Of a DNA stretch of 64,000 nt, positions 10,674 to 20,237 are shown one piece after another. The stretch covers positions 310,001 to 374,000 of the forward strand of contig NZ_JXQV01000012.1 of NCBI RefSeq assembly GCF_000834635.1, in the 5' to 3' direction. Under the pieces are notes generated by a model. That model did no database searches and was not told where the DNA came from. It worked only from the letters and a program-made list of their open reading frames with translations. Made by a program: the position numbers and the translations under genes. Position 1 is the first letter of the stretch, and every line of letters starts with the position of its first letter. This DNA comes from Agrobacterium tumefaciens (lineage in GTDB: Bacteria > Pseudomonadota > Alphaproteobacteria > Rhizobiales > Rhizobiaceae).

Positions 10674-11072
10674 ATGATTGGCTATACCATGGTTGGTACG
10701 ACGGATCTCGAACGAGCTGTGCGTTTTTACGATCCCATTTTTGCGAGGATGGGGCTGACGCAGTGTTTCAAGGACGAACAGGTATCATGCTGGGGTGACA
10801 AGGCGGATGTCAGCGTACCCCGTTTTGCGACCGGCTATCCGTTTGATGGCGGTGCGGCTAGCATCGGCAACGGCGTCATGACGGCGTTTCTGATCAAGGA
10901 AAAGGCGATCATCGACGATCTCTACGCCTTTGCCATCGCAAACGGCGGAACGGACGAAGGCGCGCCGGGTCTGCGTCCCCAATATGGAGAGGGGTTTTAC
11001 GCAGCCTATGTGCGCGATCCGGATGGTAACAAGATTGCTTTCGTCTGTTACAACGTCACGGGAACAGAGTGA
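10674..11072 (+). CDS. VOC (glyoxalase/dioxygenase-fold) family protein
   Basis: This is a 132-residue single-domain protein with the vicinal oxygen chelate pattern: an opening strand (MIGYTMVGT) with DLERAVRFYD helix, a central variable part, and the family closing motif YVRDPDGNKIAFV. The first-position metal-ligand histidine of true glyoxalase I is not visible, so catalysis by that mechanism is doubtful. A GGGAG ribosome site precedes the ATG. It lies between glnE and a metallophosphoesterase, all on the plus strand; no specific substrate can be named. Confidence 0.8.
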   Translation: MIGYTMVGTTDLERAVRFYDPIFARMGLTQCFKDEQVSCWGDKADVSVPRFATGYPFDGGAASIGNGVMTAFLIKEKAIIDDLYAFAIANGGTDEGAPGLRPQYGEGFYAAYVRDPDGNKIAFVCYNVTGTE

Positions 11073-11153
11073 CTGGCATAGCGTTGGCCACGTCTGACCA
11101 TTGATCCGATCGGCGGCTTGGGCCGTAATAAAGTGTTTAACAAAGGCTCCCCT

Positions 11154-12272
11154 ATGTTTCATCTGATTTTCGGACTTCCGTGGCTGCTGGTCGCGACGCG
11201 GTTCATCGCACCGCTGCCGTGGATATGGTCCGTGAAGATCGCGCTGGCGGTGCTTTTGCTGGTCGCGTCCCAATATCATTTCTTCAACCGCCTTTCGTCC
11301 GGTTCGGTTTTCTCGCCTGAATTTCCGAGAATGCTGGTCATTGCGTTCAACGTCTTGATGGGTGCGCTACTGCTGCTGGCGGTGTTCCAGATCGCGCTGG
11401 ATCTTGTTTCATTGGTGCTTTGGCCGTTCAAAGGGCATCTTCCAACAGCACCGGCCGGGCTGAGATATGGGATGGGCCTTGTGGCGTTGGGGCTTGCGTC
11501 TTTCGGTGTCGCGCAGGCCATTCGCGTGCCGCCATTGAAGGACATCGAGATTTCCATAAAAGGCCTACCGCCTGCTTTTGACGGCTATCAGATGATCCAG
11601 CTGACCGACCTTCACATCAGCCGCCTGTTTACGGCGGAGTGGGTTGAGGAGGTGGTTGTCAGAACCAATGCCTTGAACGCCGATCTCATCGTCATCACCG
11701 GCGACCTGATTGATGGCAACATACAAAGCCGCGAGGCCGATATTGCGCCGCTTGCCAAGCTGAAGGCGCGGGACGGCGTGATGACCATTCCTGGTAACCA
11801 CGAATACTTTTTTGGTTACGAAGAATGGATGCGGTACTTCGAAGGCCTCAATATGAAGACGCTGGCAAACGGCCATGCCGTTATCGAGCGGAACGGTGAG
11901 CGAGTTGTTATTGCTGGCGTGACCGACCTGACCTCAACGCGATCTGGTTTCCCCGCGCCAGATATAGCGGCGGCACTGAATGGCGCACCGCTGTCTTCGC
12001 CTGTCATCTTGCTGGACCACCAGCCGATGGAAGCCGAACGCAATGCGCGGGCTGGCGTCTCTGTCCAGCTTTCGGGCCACACCCATGGCGGAATGGTGCT
12101 TGGCCTCGACCAGCTCGTGGCGCGCGCCAACAAAGGATTCGTATCGGGATTTTACCAAGTGGGCGAGATGCAGCTTTACGTGAACAATGGCACGGCGCTT
12201 TGGCCGGGCTTCGCGTTGCGGTTGAGTGTTCTATCCGAGTTGACGCGTATCACGCTACGGCGCACTCCATGA
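11154..12272 (+). CDS. Membrane-anchored metallophosphoesterase (YkuE-like)
   Basis: This is a predicted calcineurin-like phosphoesterase attached to the inner membrane. I choose the ATG at 11154 (MFHLIFG), with AAAGG just upstream, over an in-frame ATG at 11118. The 372-residue protein has about four N-terminal hydrophobic helices (residues 1-130) and then a catalytic domain with the metal-binding series DLHIS, GDLIDG, GNHEYF and HTHGG, all intact. Relatives include YkuE-type and UDP-diacylglucosamine hydrolase-like enzymes acting on lipid or cell-wall precursors, but the substrate cannot be read from sequence. Confidence 0.87.
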   Translation: MFHLIFGLPWLLVATRFIAPLPWIWSVKIALAVLLLVASQYHFFNRLSSGSVFSPEFPRMLVIAFNVLMGALLLLAVFQIALDLVSLVLWPFKGHLPTAPAGLRYGMGLVALGLASFGVAQAIRVPPLKDIEISIKGLPPAFDGYQMIQLTDLHISRLFTAEWVEEVVVRTNALNADLIVITGDLIDGNIQSREADIAPLAKLKARDGVMTIPGNHEYFFGYEEWMRYFEGLNMKTLANGHAVIERNGERVVIAGVTDLTSTRSGFPAPDIAAALNGAPLSSPVILLDHQPMEAERNARAGVSVQLSGHTHGGMVLGLDQLVARANKGFVSGFYQVGEMQLYVNNGTALWPGFALRLSVLSELTRITLRRTP

Positions 12273-12325
12273 ACTGAGCGCGTCTCACCTGCATCTTCTG
12301 GGTTGATGCAGGTGAGACGGGCTGC

Positions 12326-14653
12326 TTACACGGCTTCACTGTTTGGAATGAACAGGGTGACGACAGTGCCCTTGCCGACGCAGGAGCGGATCTTCATCGA
12401 TCCACCATGTAGCCGCACCAGGGAGCGGGAAATGGCAAGGCCGAGACCTGAGCCGCCCTGGCTCTTGGCATACTGGCTTTGCACCTGCTCAAAAGGCTGG
12501 CCTATTTTGTTGATGGCTGTCGAGGGAATGCCGATACCGGTATCGGCGATCGTCAGCATGAGGCCGCTTTGATGGACATGTGTGCGAACTTCCACGCGCC
12601 CGCCATTGCCTGTGAATTTCACCGCATTGGATAGCAGGTTGAGCATGATCTGCTTCATGGCGCGGCGATCCCCCGAGATATGCAGGTCCTTACAGACGCG
12701 CTGACGGATGGAGATGTTCTTCTGGGCGGCCTGAATGGCGGTCAGGCGAAGCGTTTCGTCTACCAGCGGCACCAGATCGACCTTCTCGCGGTTGATCCGC
12801 ATATGGCCAGCTTCGATCTTCGACATGTCGAGGATATCATTGATGACGTTGAGCAGATGCTTGCCACTATCGTGGATATCGCGGGCATATTCGCTGTACT
12901 TGGGGGAACCGACCGGGCCGAACATTTCCGCCAGCAGGATTTCCGAGAAGCCGAGGATCGCGTTGAGCGGCGTGCGCAGCTCATGGCTCATATTGGCGAG
13001 GAACTCGGATTTGGCGGTGTTGGCAGCTTCGGCACGTTCCTTTTCCGCCTGATAGAGCGCGTTTGCTGCGGAAAGCTCGGTCTTCTGGCGCTCCAGCTTG
13101 TGGCGGGAGGCAGAAAGGTCGCCAATCGTTGCCATCAACCGCTTCTCAGAATCCCGGAGGCGTTCTTCGTGGCGTTTGAGAAGGGTAATGTTGGTGCCGA
13201 CCGAAACAAGACCGCCATCACGGGTGCGGCGCTCGTTGATCTGTAGCCAGCGTGCATCGGCCAGCTGAACTTCCGTGGTGCGGGACAGGCCTGATTGGTC
13301 CGGGTCAGCCACGCGGCGCTCAACGACGGGGCGGCAAGCGGCAGCATTGACGACGGATCGCTCGGTGCCAGCGACGAGAACGCTATCCGGCAGACCATAT
13401 GCCTGCTGGAAATGGGCGTTGCACATGACGAGGCGGTCGTTCTTGTCCCAGAGGACAAAGGCTTCCGATGTGCTTTCGATGGCGTCTGCCAGACGCTGGT
13501 CGGCCTCGGCATAACGCTGCGCCAGACGGTGCTGCTCGGTGATGTCCATGGCAATGCCGATGACGCGTGGGCCGGCGGAGGTGTGGATGACCTGAGCGCG
13601 GGCACGCAACCAGACATAATGGCCGTGCGCGTGGCGCATGCGGAAAATCTGATCGATCTGGCGAAGTTCGCCGCAGCCCACAGAGCGCGCAAGCTCATAG
13701 AGATTACCGTCTTCCGAGTGCATCATGCGGGCAGCATCGCTGAACGACAGAGGCTCTGTTTTGGGCGGCAATCCAAGGATCTCGTAAAGCGATGTCGACC
13801 AGAACATGCGACGGTTCGATAGGTCGAAATCCCACAGGCCGCAGCGTCCGCGAGACAAAGCGGTTTCGACACGAAGGTTGGACTCCACGAAGATTTCATC
13901 CGCGGTCCGCGCCCGCTTCACCTGCATATAATAGGCGTAGAGAATGACGAGCAGTATTGCGGAAATGCCGGTGAACAGCGTGACATTCATGGCCACTTCG
14001 CTGCGCCAGAAAGACCGGATCGGCTGCAAGGACCGCGCTGCGATAATCATCCCACCATCGACGCCGAGCGGCAGCATGGTTGCGTAGTGAGGCGTGTCCT
14101 CAATATAGGTTTCGATGGTGCCGGGCGCGCCTGGAAAGCGGCGGACGATGGCAATTTCCGGCAGAAGGCTCGTCAGTGATGTGCCGACGTAAAGAGGCGC
14201 GCTCTTGCCGATGCCACCGAAAATACGGCCATTATTGCCAGCCACCAGCAGCAGCGTGTCATCATCGAGACTGCCCGTAGGGAAAGCCGTTCTGAGGCGA
14301 GCCTCTGCGTCAGTGCGATCCTGCGTGGCAAAAAGGGGTTCGGCATTGTGGAGCGAGGCCCTGGCCGCGAGAGCCGAAAGTGCTGTCGTCTGCCGCGCAG
14401 CCTCTTCCATGCGCCCGGATTCTGCGACGATGCCCAGCATGCGCGATGTCGCGACGACGATGAGAAAGGCCAGTATCAGGACCGGGATGAGCCGCTTCAG
14501 CAGCAATTCTAATTGTGGTAATTGGATACTGCTTCTTGGCACCGTGGCAAAAGCAGTTAAATAACCGGATAGCCTTTCGCCCCATGCAGCTATGTCAGCA
14601 AATTTGGCATACGGGCGCTCATCGCCCGCAATCGCCCGCCGCACATTCGTCAT
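12326..14653 (-). CDS. pleC: PleC-like PAS sensor histidine kinase/phosphatase
   Basis: In alphaproteobacteria PleC is a bifunctional kinase/phosphatase of DivK that controls cell-cycle asymmetry. I place the start at the ATG at 14653, preceded by AAGGCGG; an upstream ATG would add 22 residues. The 775-residue protein has two membrane helices (about residues 50-70 and 215-240) around a periplasmic domain, two PAS-type regions with a PAC-like end, a coiled-coil linker, a HisKA domain with His557 in ANMSHELRTPLNAI, and an HATPase domain. The run after the histidine (GFSEILLAEMFGP, then ILDMSKIEAG) is the PleC/DivJ/PdhS subtype. Assignment to PleC within that group rests on length, topology and gene neighbourhood. 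Confidence 0.78.
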   Translation of the reverse strand: MTNVRRAIAGDERPYAKFADIAAWGERLSGYLTAFATVPRSSIQLPQLELLLKRLIPVLILAFLIVVATSRMLGIVAESGRMEEAARQTTALSALAARASLHNAEPLFATQDRTDAEARLRTAFPTGSLDDDTLLLVAGNNGRIFGGIGKSAPLYVGTSLTSLLPEIAIVRRFPGAPGTIETYIEDTPHYATMLPLGVDGGMIIAARSLQPIRSFWRSEVAMNVTLFTGISAILLVILYAYYMQVKRARTADEIFVESNLRVETALSRGRCGLWDFDLSNRRMFWSTSLYEILGLPPKTEPLSFSDAARMMHSEDGNLYELARSVGCGELRQIDQIFRMRHAHGHYVWLRARAQVIHTSAGPRVIGIAMDITEQHRLAQRYAEADQRLADAIESTSEAFVLWDKNDRLVMCNAHFQQAYGLPDSVLVAGTERSVVNAAACRPVVERRVADPDQSGLSRTTEVQLADARWLQINERRTRDGGLVSVGTNITLLKRHEERLRDSEKRLMATIGDLSASRHKLERQKTELSAANALYQAEKERAEAANTAKSEFLANMSHELRTPLNAILGFSEILLAEMFGPVGSPKYSEYARDIHDSGKHLLNVINDILDMSKIEAGHMRINREKVDLVPLVDETLRLTAIQAAQKNISIRQRVCKDLHISGDRRAMKQIMLNLLSNAVKFTGNGGRVEVRTHVHQSGLMLTIADTGIGIPSTAINKIGQPFEQVQSQYAKSQGGSGLGLAISRSLVRLHGGSMKIRSCVGKGTVVTLFIPNSEAV

Positions 14654-14836
14654 TAATCCGCCTTGATATTCCTCGTGATATTCGAAGCATATTGCTCGAA
14701 TCTGACACCAGTGAATCAAAGCTGATTCGGCTTGTCCAGAGCTTAAGGTTAAAAGAAATTTAACCCCTTGAACGGACTCTGTATTTTTTTGGGGCAGGTT
14801 GGGCGACTCTTTGCGAAGTCGCCTAACTCAGTAAAG

Positions 14837-17485
14837 TCAAGCCTTTAACACACGTTCAACGATGTCACGAACATCTGCTGATAGTGCCGTAGACCGCTCG
14901 ATGGTCGTCAGCGCAGCCCGGGCATGATCGGCCCGAACAGGCTCCAGAGAGCGCCACGACCGCATGGACGTGAGGATGCGGGCCGCGAGTTGCGGGTTAC
15001 GTTTGTCGATGGTGACGATCTGCTCTGCAAGGAAACGGTAGGCTTCGCCGTCTGCGCGGTTGAAGCCAGTCGGGTTTCCGAAGGCAAAGGTGCCGATCAG
15101 CGAGCGAACGCGGTTCGGATTGGTGCTGGTGAAGTGCTTCGAGCCCGTGAGTTGCTTGATGCGATCAAGCGCACCGCAGCCCGGAATGGCAGCCTGAATG
15201 GACAGCCACTTGTCCAGAACCAGCGCGTTGTCGGCAAAGCGGGTTTCGAATGTCGCCAGCGCCTCGGCTGTTTCTGGCGCATCGGGGAAACGCTGCGTCA
15301 AAACGCTGAGGGCATAGGCAAGATCGGTCATGTTCGTTGCGGCCGTGAATGCCGCAGAGGCGCGGGCAGGGCTGCCTTCAACGAAGGAGAGATAGCTCAT
15401 GGCGATGTTGCGCAGCGACCGGCGACCGGCACTTGTGGCGTCAGGGGAATAAGCGCCCTTGTCTTCCAGGCCAGTGAAGATTGCAGTGAATGTTTCCATG
15501 CCAGCTTCTGCGATGGCGGTCATGGCCGCATTGCGGGCCTTGTGGATGGCTTCCGGGTCATTATTGCTGCCGATTTCGCGGGCGATATCAGCTTCGCTTG
15601 GAAGGGTCAGCGCCTGCGCACGAAATGCTGGCTCCAACGTCTCATCGGCTGCAATTTCAATCAGTGTCGCAATGAAGGCCGCGTCGAACGCCACGGCTTC
15701 ACCATCGCGCATCGCGTGGCTTGCCCTGATGAGATCAGGCATGGCCAGCGTTGCCAGTGCCTGCCAGCGGGAGAACATATCCGTATCGTGACGGGCGATC
15801 TGCACCATGTCTTCTGCGGATTGTTCCAGATGCAGGTTAATGGGTGCGGAGAAGCCACGGTTGATGGACAGCACGGGCCGGGAAGAAATGCCTGAGAACG
15901 TAAATGTCTGGCTGCGTTCGGTCAGATGCAGAACGCCATCGCGATATTCCCCGCCTTCGACCTTCGAAGGTTCGGCAATCTGGCCGTTGTCGAGGATCAG
16001 CGCAGTGGAGAGCGGAATATGCAGGGTCTGCTTGTTGGTCTGCCCCGGCGTTGCTGGCACCGTCTGTTCCAGCGAAAGCGTGAAGGTTGAGGAGGCGGCG
16101 TCATAGGCTGTGGAAGCGCTGACGAGCGGCGTGCCAGCCTGAACATACCACCGGAAGAACTGACCAAGATCGCGACCGCTTGCATCGGCGAAACACTTGA
16201 TGAAATCCTCGACGGTCGAGGCGTCACCATCGTGGCGTCCGAAGTAAAGATCCATGCCCTTGCGGAAATCATCGGCACCCAGAATGGTGGCGATCATGCC
16301 GGTAATCTCGGCACCCTTCTCATAGACGGTCGTCGTGTAGAAATTGTTGATCTCCCGATATTTATCGGGGCGCGGCGGGTGTGCCAGCGGGCCGCCATCT
16401 TCTGGAAACTGTTCCGACTTGAGGTGACGCACATCGGCGATGCGCTTGACGGCGCGCGAGCGCATGTCGGAGGAGAACTCCTGGTCGCGATAAACCGTCA
16501 GGCCTTCCTTGAGGCAGAGCTGAAACCAGTCACGGCAGGTGATGCGGTTGCCTGTCCAGTTGTGGAAATACTCATGCGCGATGATGCGTTCGATATTGGC
16601 GTAATCGGTATCCGTCGCGGTTTCAGGGTCTGCCAGAACATATTTATCGTTGAAGACGTTGAGACCCTTGTTCTCCATCGCGCCCATGTTGAAATCAGAC
16701 ACGGCGACGATCATGAAGATATCCAGATCGTATTCACGACCGAAATGCTCTTCGTCCCACGTCATGGAGCGTTTCAGCGCATCCATGGCGTAAGCCGCAC
16801 GCGGCTCCTTGCCGTGCTCGACATAGATCTTCAGCGCGACTTCACGACCGGACATGGTGGTGAATGTATCTTCGATGAGGCCGAGATCGCCAGCAACGAG
16901 CGCAAACAAATAGCTGGGTTTGGGATGCGGATCGAACCATGCCGCAAAGTGACGGCCTTCATCATAATTGCCACCACCCAGGAAATTGCCGTTCGACAGC
17001 AGGAAGGTGTTGCCTTCCTTGGCGGCGATAATGGTGATGGTGTAGGGCGCCAGTACATCCGGGCGATCGGGGAAATAGGTAATGCGGCGGAAGCCCTCGG
17101 CTTCGCACTGGGTGCAGTACACACCATTCGTGCGGTAAAGGCCCATCAACTGCGTATTGGTTTCCGGGTTGATGTAGTTCGTCACGCAGATTTCGAATGG
17201 TTCTGCTTCTGGCAGGTCGCGGATCGTCAGACTGTCCGGCGTCGCATCAAACTGCGTCGCGGGAATATCGATCTGATCCAGCAGGAGGCCTGAAAGCGTC
17301 AGCTCATCACCGTCAAGCACCAGCGGTGCTGTCTTTTCGGCACCTTCGCGCCGGTGGAAAATCAGCCGCGCTTCGACCTTGGTATTGGTCGGGTCGAGTT
17401 CGAAAGTGAGGTCAACTCGTTCGAGAACGAAATCGGTAGGGCGATAATCCGCCAGATGAACGATTTGGCCTGTGTCTGTTCGCAT
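14837..17485 (-). CDS. pepN: Aminopeptidase N (M1 family)
   Basis: PepN is a cytosolic zinc aminopeptidase that finishes peptide breakdown. The 882-residue length fits the bacterial PepN group. The substrate-binding GAMEN motif is at residues 268-272 and the zinc motif HEYFH at 304-308, with the third ligand Glu327 in LKEGLTVY. The C-terminal half is helical, as in the family. It is transcribed away from the DMT gene and toward pleC. Downstream, at 14802-14823, lies a 7-bp hairpin (GGCGACT/AGTCGCC) without a U-rich tail on the gene's strand, so I do not call it a terminator. Confidence 0.96.
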   Translation of the reverse strand: MRTDTGQIVHLADYRPTDFVLERVDLTFELDPTNTKVEARLIFHRREGAEKTAPLVLDGDELTLSGLLLDQIDIPATQFDATPDSLTIRDLPEAEPFEICVTNYINPETNTQLMGLYRTNGVYCTQCEAEGFRRITYFPDRPDVLAPYTITIIAAKEGNTFLLSNGNFLGGGNYDEGRHFAAWFDPHPKPSYLFALVAGDLGLIEDTFTTMSGREVALKIYVEHGKEPRAAYAMDALKRSMTWDEEHFGREYDLDIFMIVAVSDFNMGAMENKGLNVFNDKYVLADPETATDTDYANIERIIAHEYFHNWTGNRITCRDWFQLCLKEGLTVYRDQEFSSDMRSRAVKRIADVRHLKSEQFPEDGGPLAHPPRPDKYREINNFYTTTVYEKGAEITGMIATILGADDFRKGMDLYFGRHDGDASTVEDFIKCFADASGRDLGQFFRWYVQAGTPLVSASTAYDAASSTFTLSLEQTVPATPGQTNKQTLHIPLSTALILDNGQIAEPSKVEGGEYRDGVLHLTERSQTFTFSGISSRPVLSINRGFSAPINLHLEQSAEDMVQIARHDTDMFSRWQALATLAMPDLIRASHAMRDGEAVAFDAAFIATLIEIAADETLEPAFRAQALTLPSEADIAREIGSNNDPEAIHKARNAAMTAIAEAGMETFTAIFTGLEDKGAYSPDATSAGRRSLRNIAMSYLSFVEGSPARASAAFTAATNMTDLAYALSVLTQRFPDAPETAEALATFETRFADNALVLDKWLSIQAAIPGCGALDRIKQLTGSKHFTSTNPNRVRSLIGTFAFGNPTGFNRADGEAYRFLAEQIVTIDKRNPQLAARILTSMRSWRSLEPVRADHARAALTTIERSTALSADVRDIVERVLKA

Positions 17486-17962
17486 GACTATTCCTGAATG
17501 AACCTTGCCTGGCGCGCTTCAGGTTTCATGCTGCATGTCACCTGAAAGTAGAACTGAAAATGGGTCACATACATGTGAGATTCGCAAGACGTGATGTCTT
17601 GATAGTGTAGCGCAAGACAAATTGATCATTGATGATCAATGAACATGTCTCGCATTGGCACACCATCCCATTAAATGTTGAACGATTACTGAAATTATCG
17701 CCGGGACTAGATTATATTATCATAAAATATCCGCTTGGTTAGCAATTCTATTATCTTCAGCAAAAGGCGATGATCCGTGGCTTGCCTTTGCACCACTGCT
17801 CCTCGTTGCATTTGCGCATGCCATTGAGGGAAAAATGCGGTGTCTGAGCCGCACGTAACAAGTTTGCCTGCACAGGCAGTGATTCTCTGTTATTCACGGT
17901 TGGACATGCAGGCTGGATCCGTGGTCTGTGAGATGTAACCGGTTCGCCTGCTGAACCATGGA
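17486..17962 (+). other. Intergenic region between pepN and the DMT transporter
   Basis: This is a 477-base divergent promoter region. It is more AT-rich than its surroundings from about 17580 to 17760 and holds a 20-base palindrome (17621-17640, listed separately) and a short inverted repeat TGCCTG/CAGGCA at 17875-17888. I see no credible coding sequence; short frames here lack a ribosome site. Confidence 0.6.
17621..17640. promoter_or_regulatory. Perfect 9-bp inverted repeat, possible operator
   Basis: The arms ATTGATCAT and ATGATCAAT are exact reverse complements around a 2-base centre. The site lies 136 bases before pepN and 323 bases before the DMT transporter, in the most AT-rich part of the divergent region. 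Its size and symmetry suit a dimeric repressor or activator, but the protein that binds it is unknown. Confidence 0.4.
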
Positions 17963-18913
17963 ATGCCGATCCCCATGAGTGCCGCCGCATACAATCCCAT
18001 CAAGGGAATAAGCTTCAAGCTGATCTCCGTTGCATTTTTTCTGGTCATGCAGACCTGCATCAAAGCCGTGGGGCCGGATGTGCCTGCCGGGCAGATCAGC
18101 TTTTTCCGCTCTCTCTTTGCCATCGTGCCGATCGTCATCTATCTGGCGTGGCTTCGCAGCCTGCACAGTGCATTCCACACCGACAATATTGCGGGTCACT
18201 TCAAGCGGGGAATGCTGGGCATCCTCTCGATGATCTGCGGCTTTTACGGGCTTACGCTTTTGCCGCTGCCGGAGTTCATCGCGATTGGTTATGCCTCGCC
18301 ACTGATGGCAGTCGTCTTTGCGGCGTTGATATTGGGCGAAGCCGTGCGCATTTATCGATGGTCTGCGGTTCTTGTGGGTATGACGGGTGTCATCATCATC
18401 CTGTGGCCCAAGCTGACGCTGTTGCAGGAAGGTGGCTTTGCTGCAGGCGAGGGCATCGGTGCGCTTTCAGTCTTGCTCGGTGCCGTTCTCGCAGGCCTTG
18501 CCATGGTTCAGGTCCGCCAGCTGGTGGTGACGGAAAAAACGGCAACCATCGTTCTCTATTTCTCGCTGACGGGCACTCTGCTATCCGCGCTCAGCCTGCC
18601 TTTTGCCTGGGAATGGCTGGATATTTGGCAGACCATGCTTCTGATCACCTCGGGTATCGCCGGTGGCATTGCCCAGATATTGTTGACGGAGAGCTATCGC
18701 CACGCGGAAGTCTCGACCATCGCGCCGTTTGAATACAGCTCAATTCTGTTTGGGATCGGTGTCTCATACATTCTGTTCGGAGATATGCCGACGGTAACGA
18801 TGCTGGTGGGGACGGCGATTGTCGTGTCTGCTGGAATATTCATCATACTGCGCGAGCATCAATTGGGACTGGCGCGCAAAGCAGCCAGAAAGGCATCGAC
18901 TCCACAGGGTTGA
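17963..18913 (+). CDS. DMT superfamily (EamA) transporter
   Basis: This is a 316-residue inner membrane protein with about ten hydrophobic helices arranged as two EamA repeats; the first repeat ends near the stretch FAALILGEAVRIYRW and the second shows the related ending SYILFGDMPTVTMLVG. The family exports or imports small metabolites such as amino acids, nucleosides or vitamins; the substrate here is not deducible. The ATG at 17963 gives MPIPMSAA; an ATG at 17975 is equally possible. It stands alone on the plus strand, divergent from pepN. Confidence 0.88.
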   Translation: MPIPMSAAAYNPIKGISFKLISVAFFLVMQTCIKAVGPDVPAGQISFFRSLFAIVPIVIYLAWLRSLHSAFHTDNIAGHFKRGMLGILSMICGFYGLTLLPLPEFIAIGYASPLMAVVFAALILGEAVRIYRWSAVLVGMTGVIIILWPKLTLLQEGGFAAGEGIGALSVLLGAVLAGLAMVQVRQLVVTEKTATIVLYFSLTGTLLSALSLPFAWEWLDIWQTMLLITSGIAGGIAQILLTESYRHAEVSTIAPFEYSSILFGIGVSYILFGDMPTVTMLVGTAIVVSAGIFIILREHQLGLARKAARKASTPQG

Positions 18914-19251
18914 GGCAGCACCTGCCTGCAATTTCAGCAGACTGTCGTTGACAGCTGAAATACTACATTTTTATCAAAGTTTTACCCACAGTTCACGTAG
19001 ATGTGTTATGGAGCGCAGCGGTGGTAAAGGTAATTCGGGTGGCATATCGTGTTTCGGGTAAAATGCGCGGGGCTTGATTGCGCGTGCCTGTTGTCTACGG
19101 ACAGCATCGGCAAGCAATGGGCAAGGGGACTAGGTGCAACATCGGCGTTTCGTGATGGCTCTTATCGAGCGCGCGGCGCTGGCCATGCTGTTTTTGCAGG
19201 CCCTGCTTTCCTGGCCCTGTCATCCATACAGATGCCTGCGGAGTTGACGTC
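18914..19251 (+). other. Intergenic region before the two-HTH protein
   Basis: This 338-base stretch begins with an AT-rich part (about 18940-19000). A frame at 19049-19255 is open but has no ribosome site and a composition unlike a real protein, so I leave it out. No strong hairpin or terminator was found after the transporter gene. The region probably holds the promoter of the next gene. Confidence 0.5.
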
Positions 19252-20109
19252 ATGAGATATTCCCATGCCGAACTGGTTGCGCATCCTCAGTTGCTGGGTG
19301 CGATCCGCACGCTGGCGCGCCATCTGCGTGCCGCCTATAACGATAATCCGCGCATTGCACGGCTGCTCTCAGCTCACCAGAAATGGCTGATGACGCAGGC
19401 GGGAATGGCGCTCAACCTTCGCAACAAGCCCCATGGTTTTACCGTGGCGCAATTGCGCGAGCTTGTGACCGATAACGGTATCGCCAGCCGCAATACCGTT
19501 CAGAACTATCTCGATCAGCTTGAAATCTACCGCTATAGCGAGCGGGTCTCGCCGCTGACCGTGCGCCCTCGACGCTACCGGGCGACCGCTATCAGCGAGC
19601 AATCGATGGTGATGTGGTACACGGCAAATCTAGCCGCGCTGGATGGGATGGATGGGGGAATACGGGCCGCACAGATGATGGCGCGTCCTGAGCTTGCCTT
19701 TCATGCGCAGCCCATTGCCGCGTTGAATTGCATTGCCGACAAGGCATGGGTAGATCCGCCTGAGCGCGTTGGCCTGTTCTTGTGGACAGAGGCTGGCGCG
19801 CTTGTGATGGATGAGTTCATCAGCCGCATCGAAGACGCTGGCCGTCAGAATGACCGCATCGACATAGGCTATGTCGATGCGCGGGCCTTATCCGCTGAAT
19901 TCATGATGTCGCGCACCCATCTACAACGCCTGCTCAACAAGGCAGCAGAGCAGGGCACCATCGGCTGGCACGATGACAGCATTCGAAGCGGAATGTGGTT
20001 CTCGCGGGACTTTCTGGACGAATACTGCAACTGGCAGGCCATCAAGTTCGTCTATGTGAACAATGCTTTTGCCGATGCGCTGGAACATTGCGCTGCCAGC
20101 GCCCCATAG
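19252..20109 (+). CDS. Unrecognised protein with two winged-helix-like stretches
   Basis: I do not recognise this 285-residue protein. The ATG at 19252 follows GGAG with an 8-base spacer. Two parts look like helix-turn-helix units: residues about 63-98 (FTVAQLRELV, then SRNTVQNYLDQLEIYRY) and about 206-240 (VDARALSAEFMMSRTHLQRLL, then EQGTIGW). The middle part (about 115-200) is helical and mixed in composition. There is no signal peptide or membrane helix. This suggests a cytosolic DNA-binding regulator with duplicated domains. The stop lies within a short palindrome GCCCC-ATA-GGGGC (20100-20112). It stands alone between a transporter and a DNA repair gene. Confidence 0.7.
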   Translation: MRYSHAELVAHPQLLGAIRTLARHLRAAYNDNPRIARLLSAHQKWLMTQAGMALNLRNKPHGFTVAQLRELVTDNGIASRNTVQNYLDQLEIYRYSERVSPLTVRPRRYRATAISEQSMVMWYTANLAALDGMDGGIRAAQMMARPELAFHAQPIAALNCIADKAWVDPPERVGLFLWTEAGALVMDEFISRIEDAGRQNDRIDIGYVDARALSAEFMMSRTHLQRLLNKAAEQGTIGWHDDSIRSGMWFSRDFLDEYCNWQAIKFVYVNNAFADALEHCAASAP

Positions 20110-20161
20110 GGGCTCTTCAGCCTGGCTTTGGCGGTTCGTTTCACGAAAGCAGAAACGCAAA

Positions 20162-20186
20162 AGCGCCTCTCCATGGGAAAGGCGCT
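20162..20186 (-). terminator. Rho-independent terminator for a minus-strand unit
   Basis: Arms AGCGCCT and AGGCGCT are perfectly complementary, with extra CC/GG pairing inside the loop. Read on the minus strand, the stem is followed by TTTTGCGTTTCTG. Read on the plus strand there is no U-tract, so it does not serve the gene ending at 20109. It implies a minus-strand transcript arriving from around 20430. Confidence 0.6.
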
Positions 20187-20237
20187 GCAAAGCGTCATAG
20201 CTATAACCGCCAACAGGCAAAGCCTGAAGAGGTATCC

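Noticed and set aside
14802-14823. 7-bp hairpin downstream of pepN
   Set aside because: It has no U-rich tail on the pepN strand; A residues follow instead, so I do not call a terminator.
19049-19255. 68-codon frame just before the two-HTH protein
   Set aside because: There is no Shine-Dalgarno, it overlaps the next start, and there is no recognisable pattern; the leader looks non-coding.
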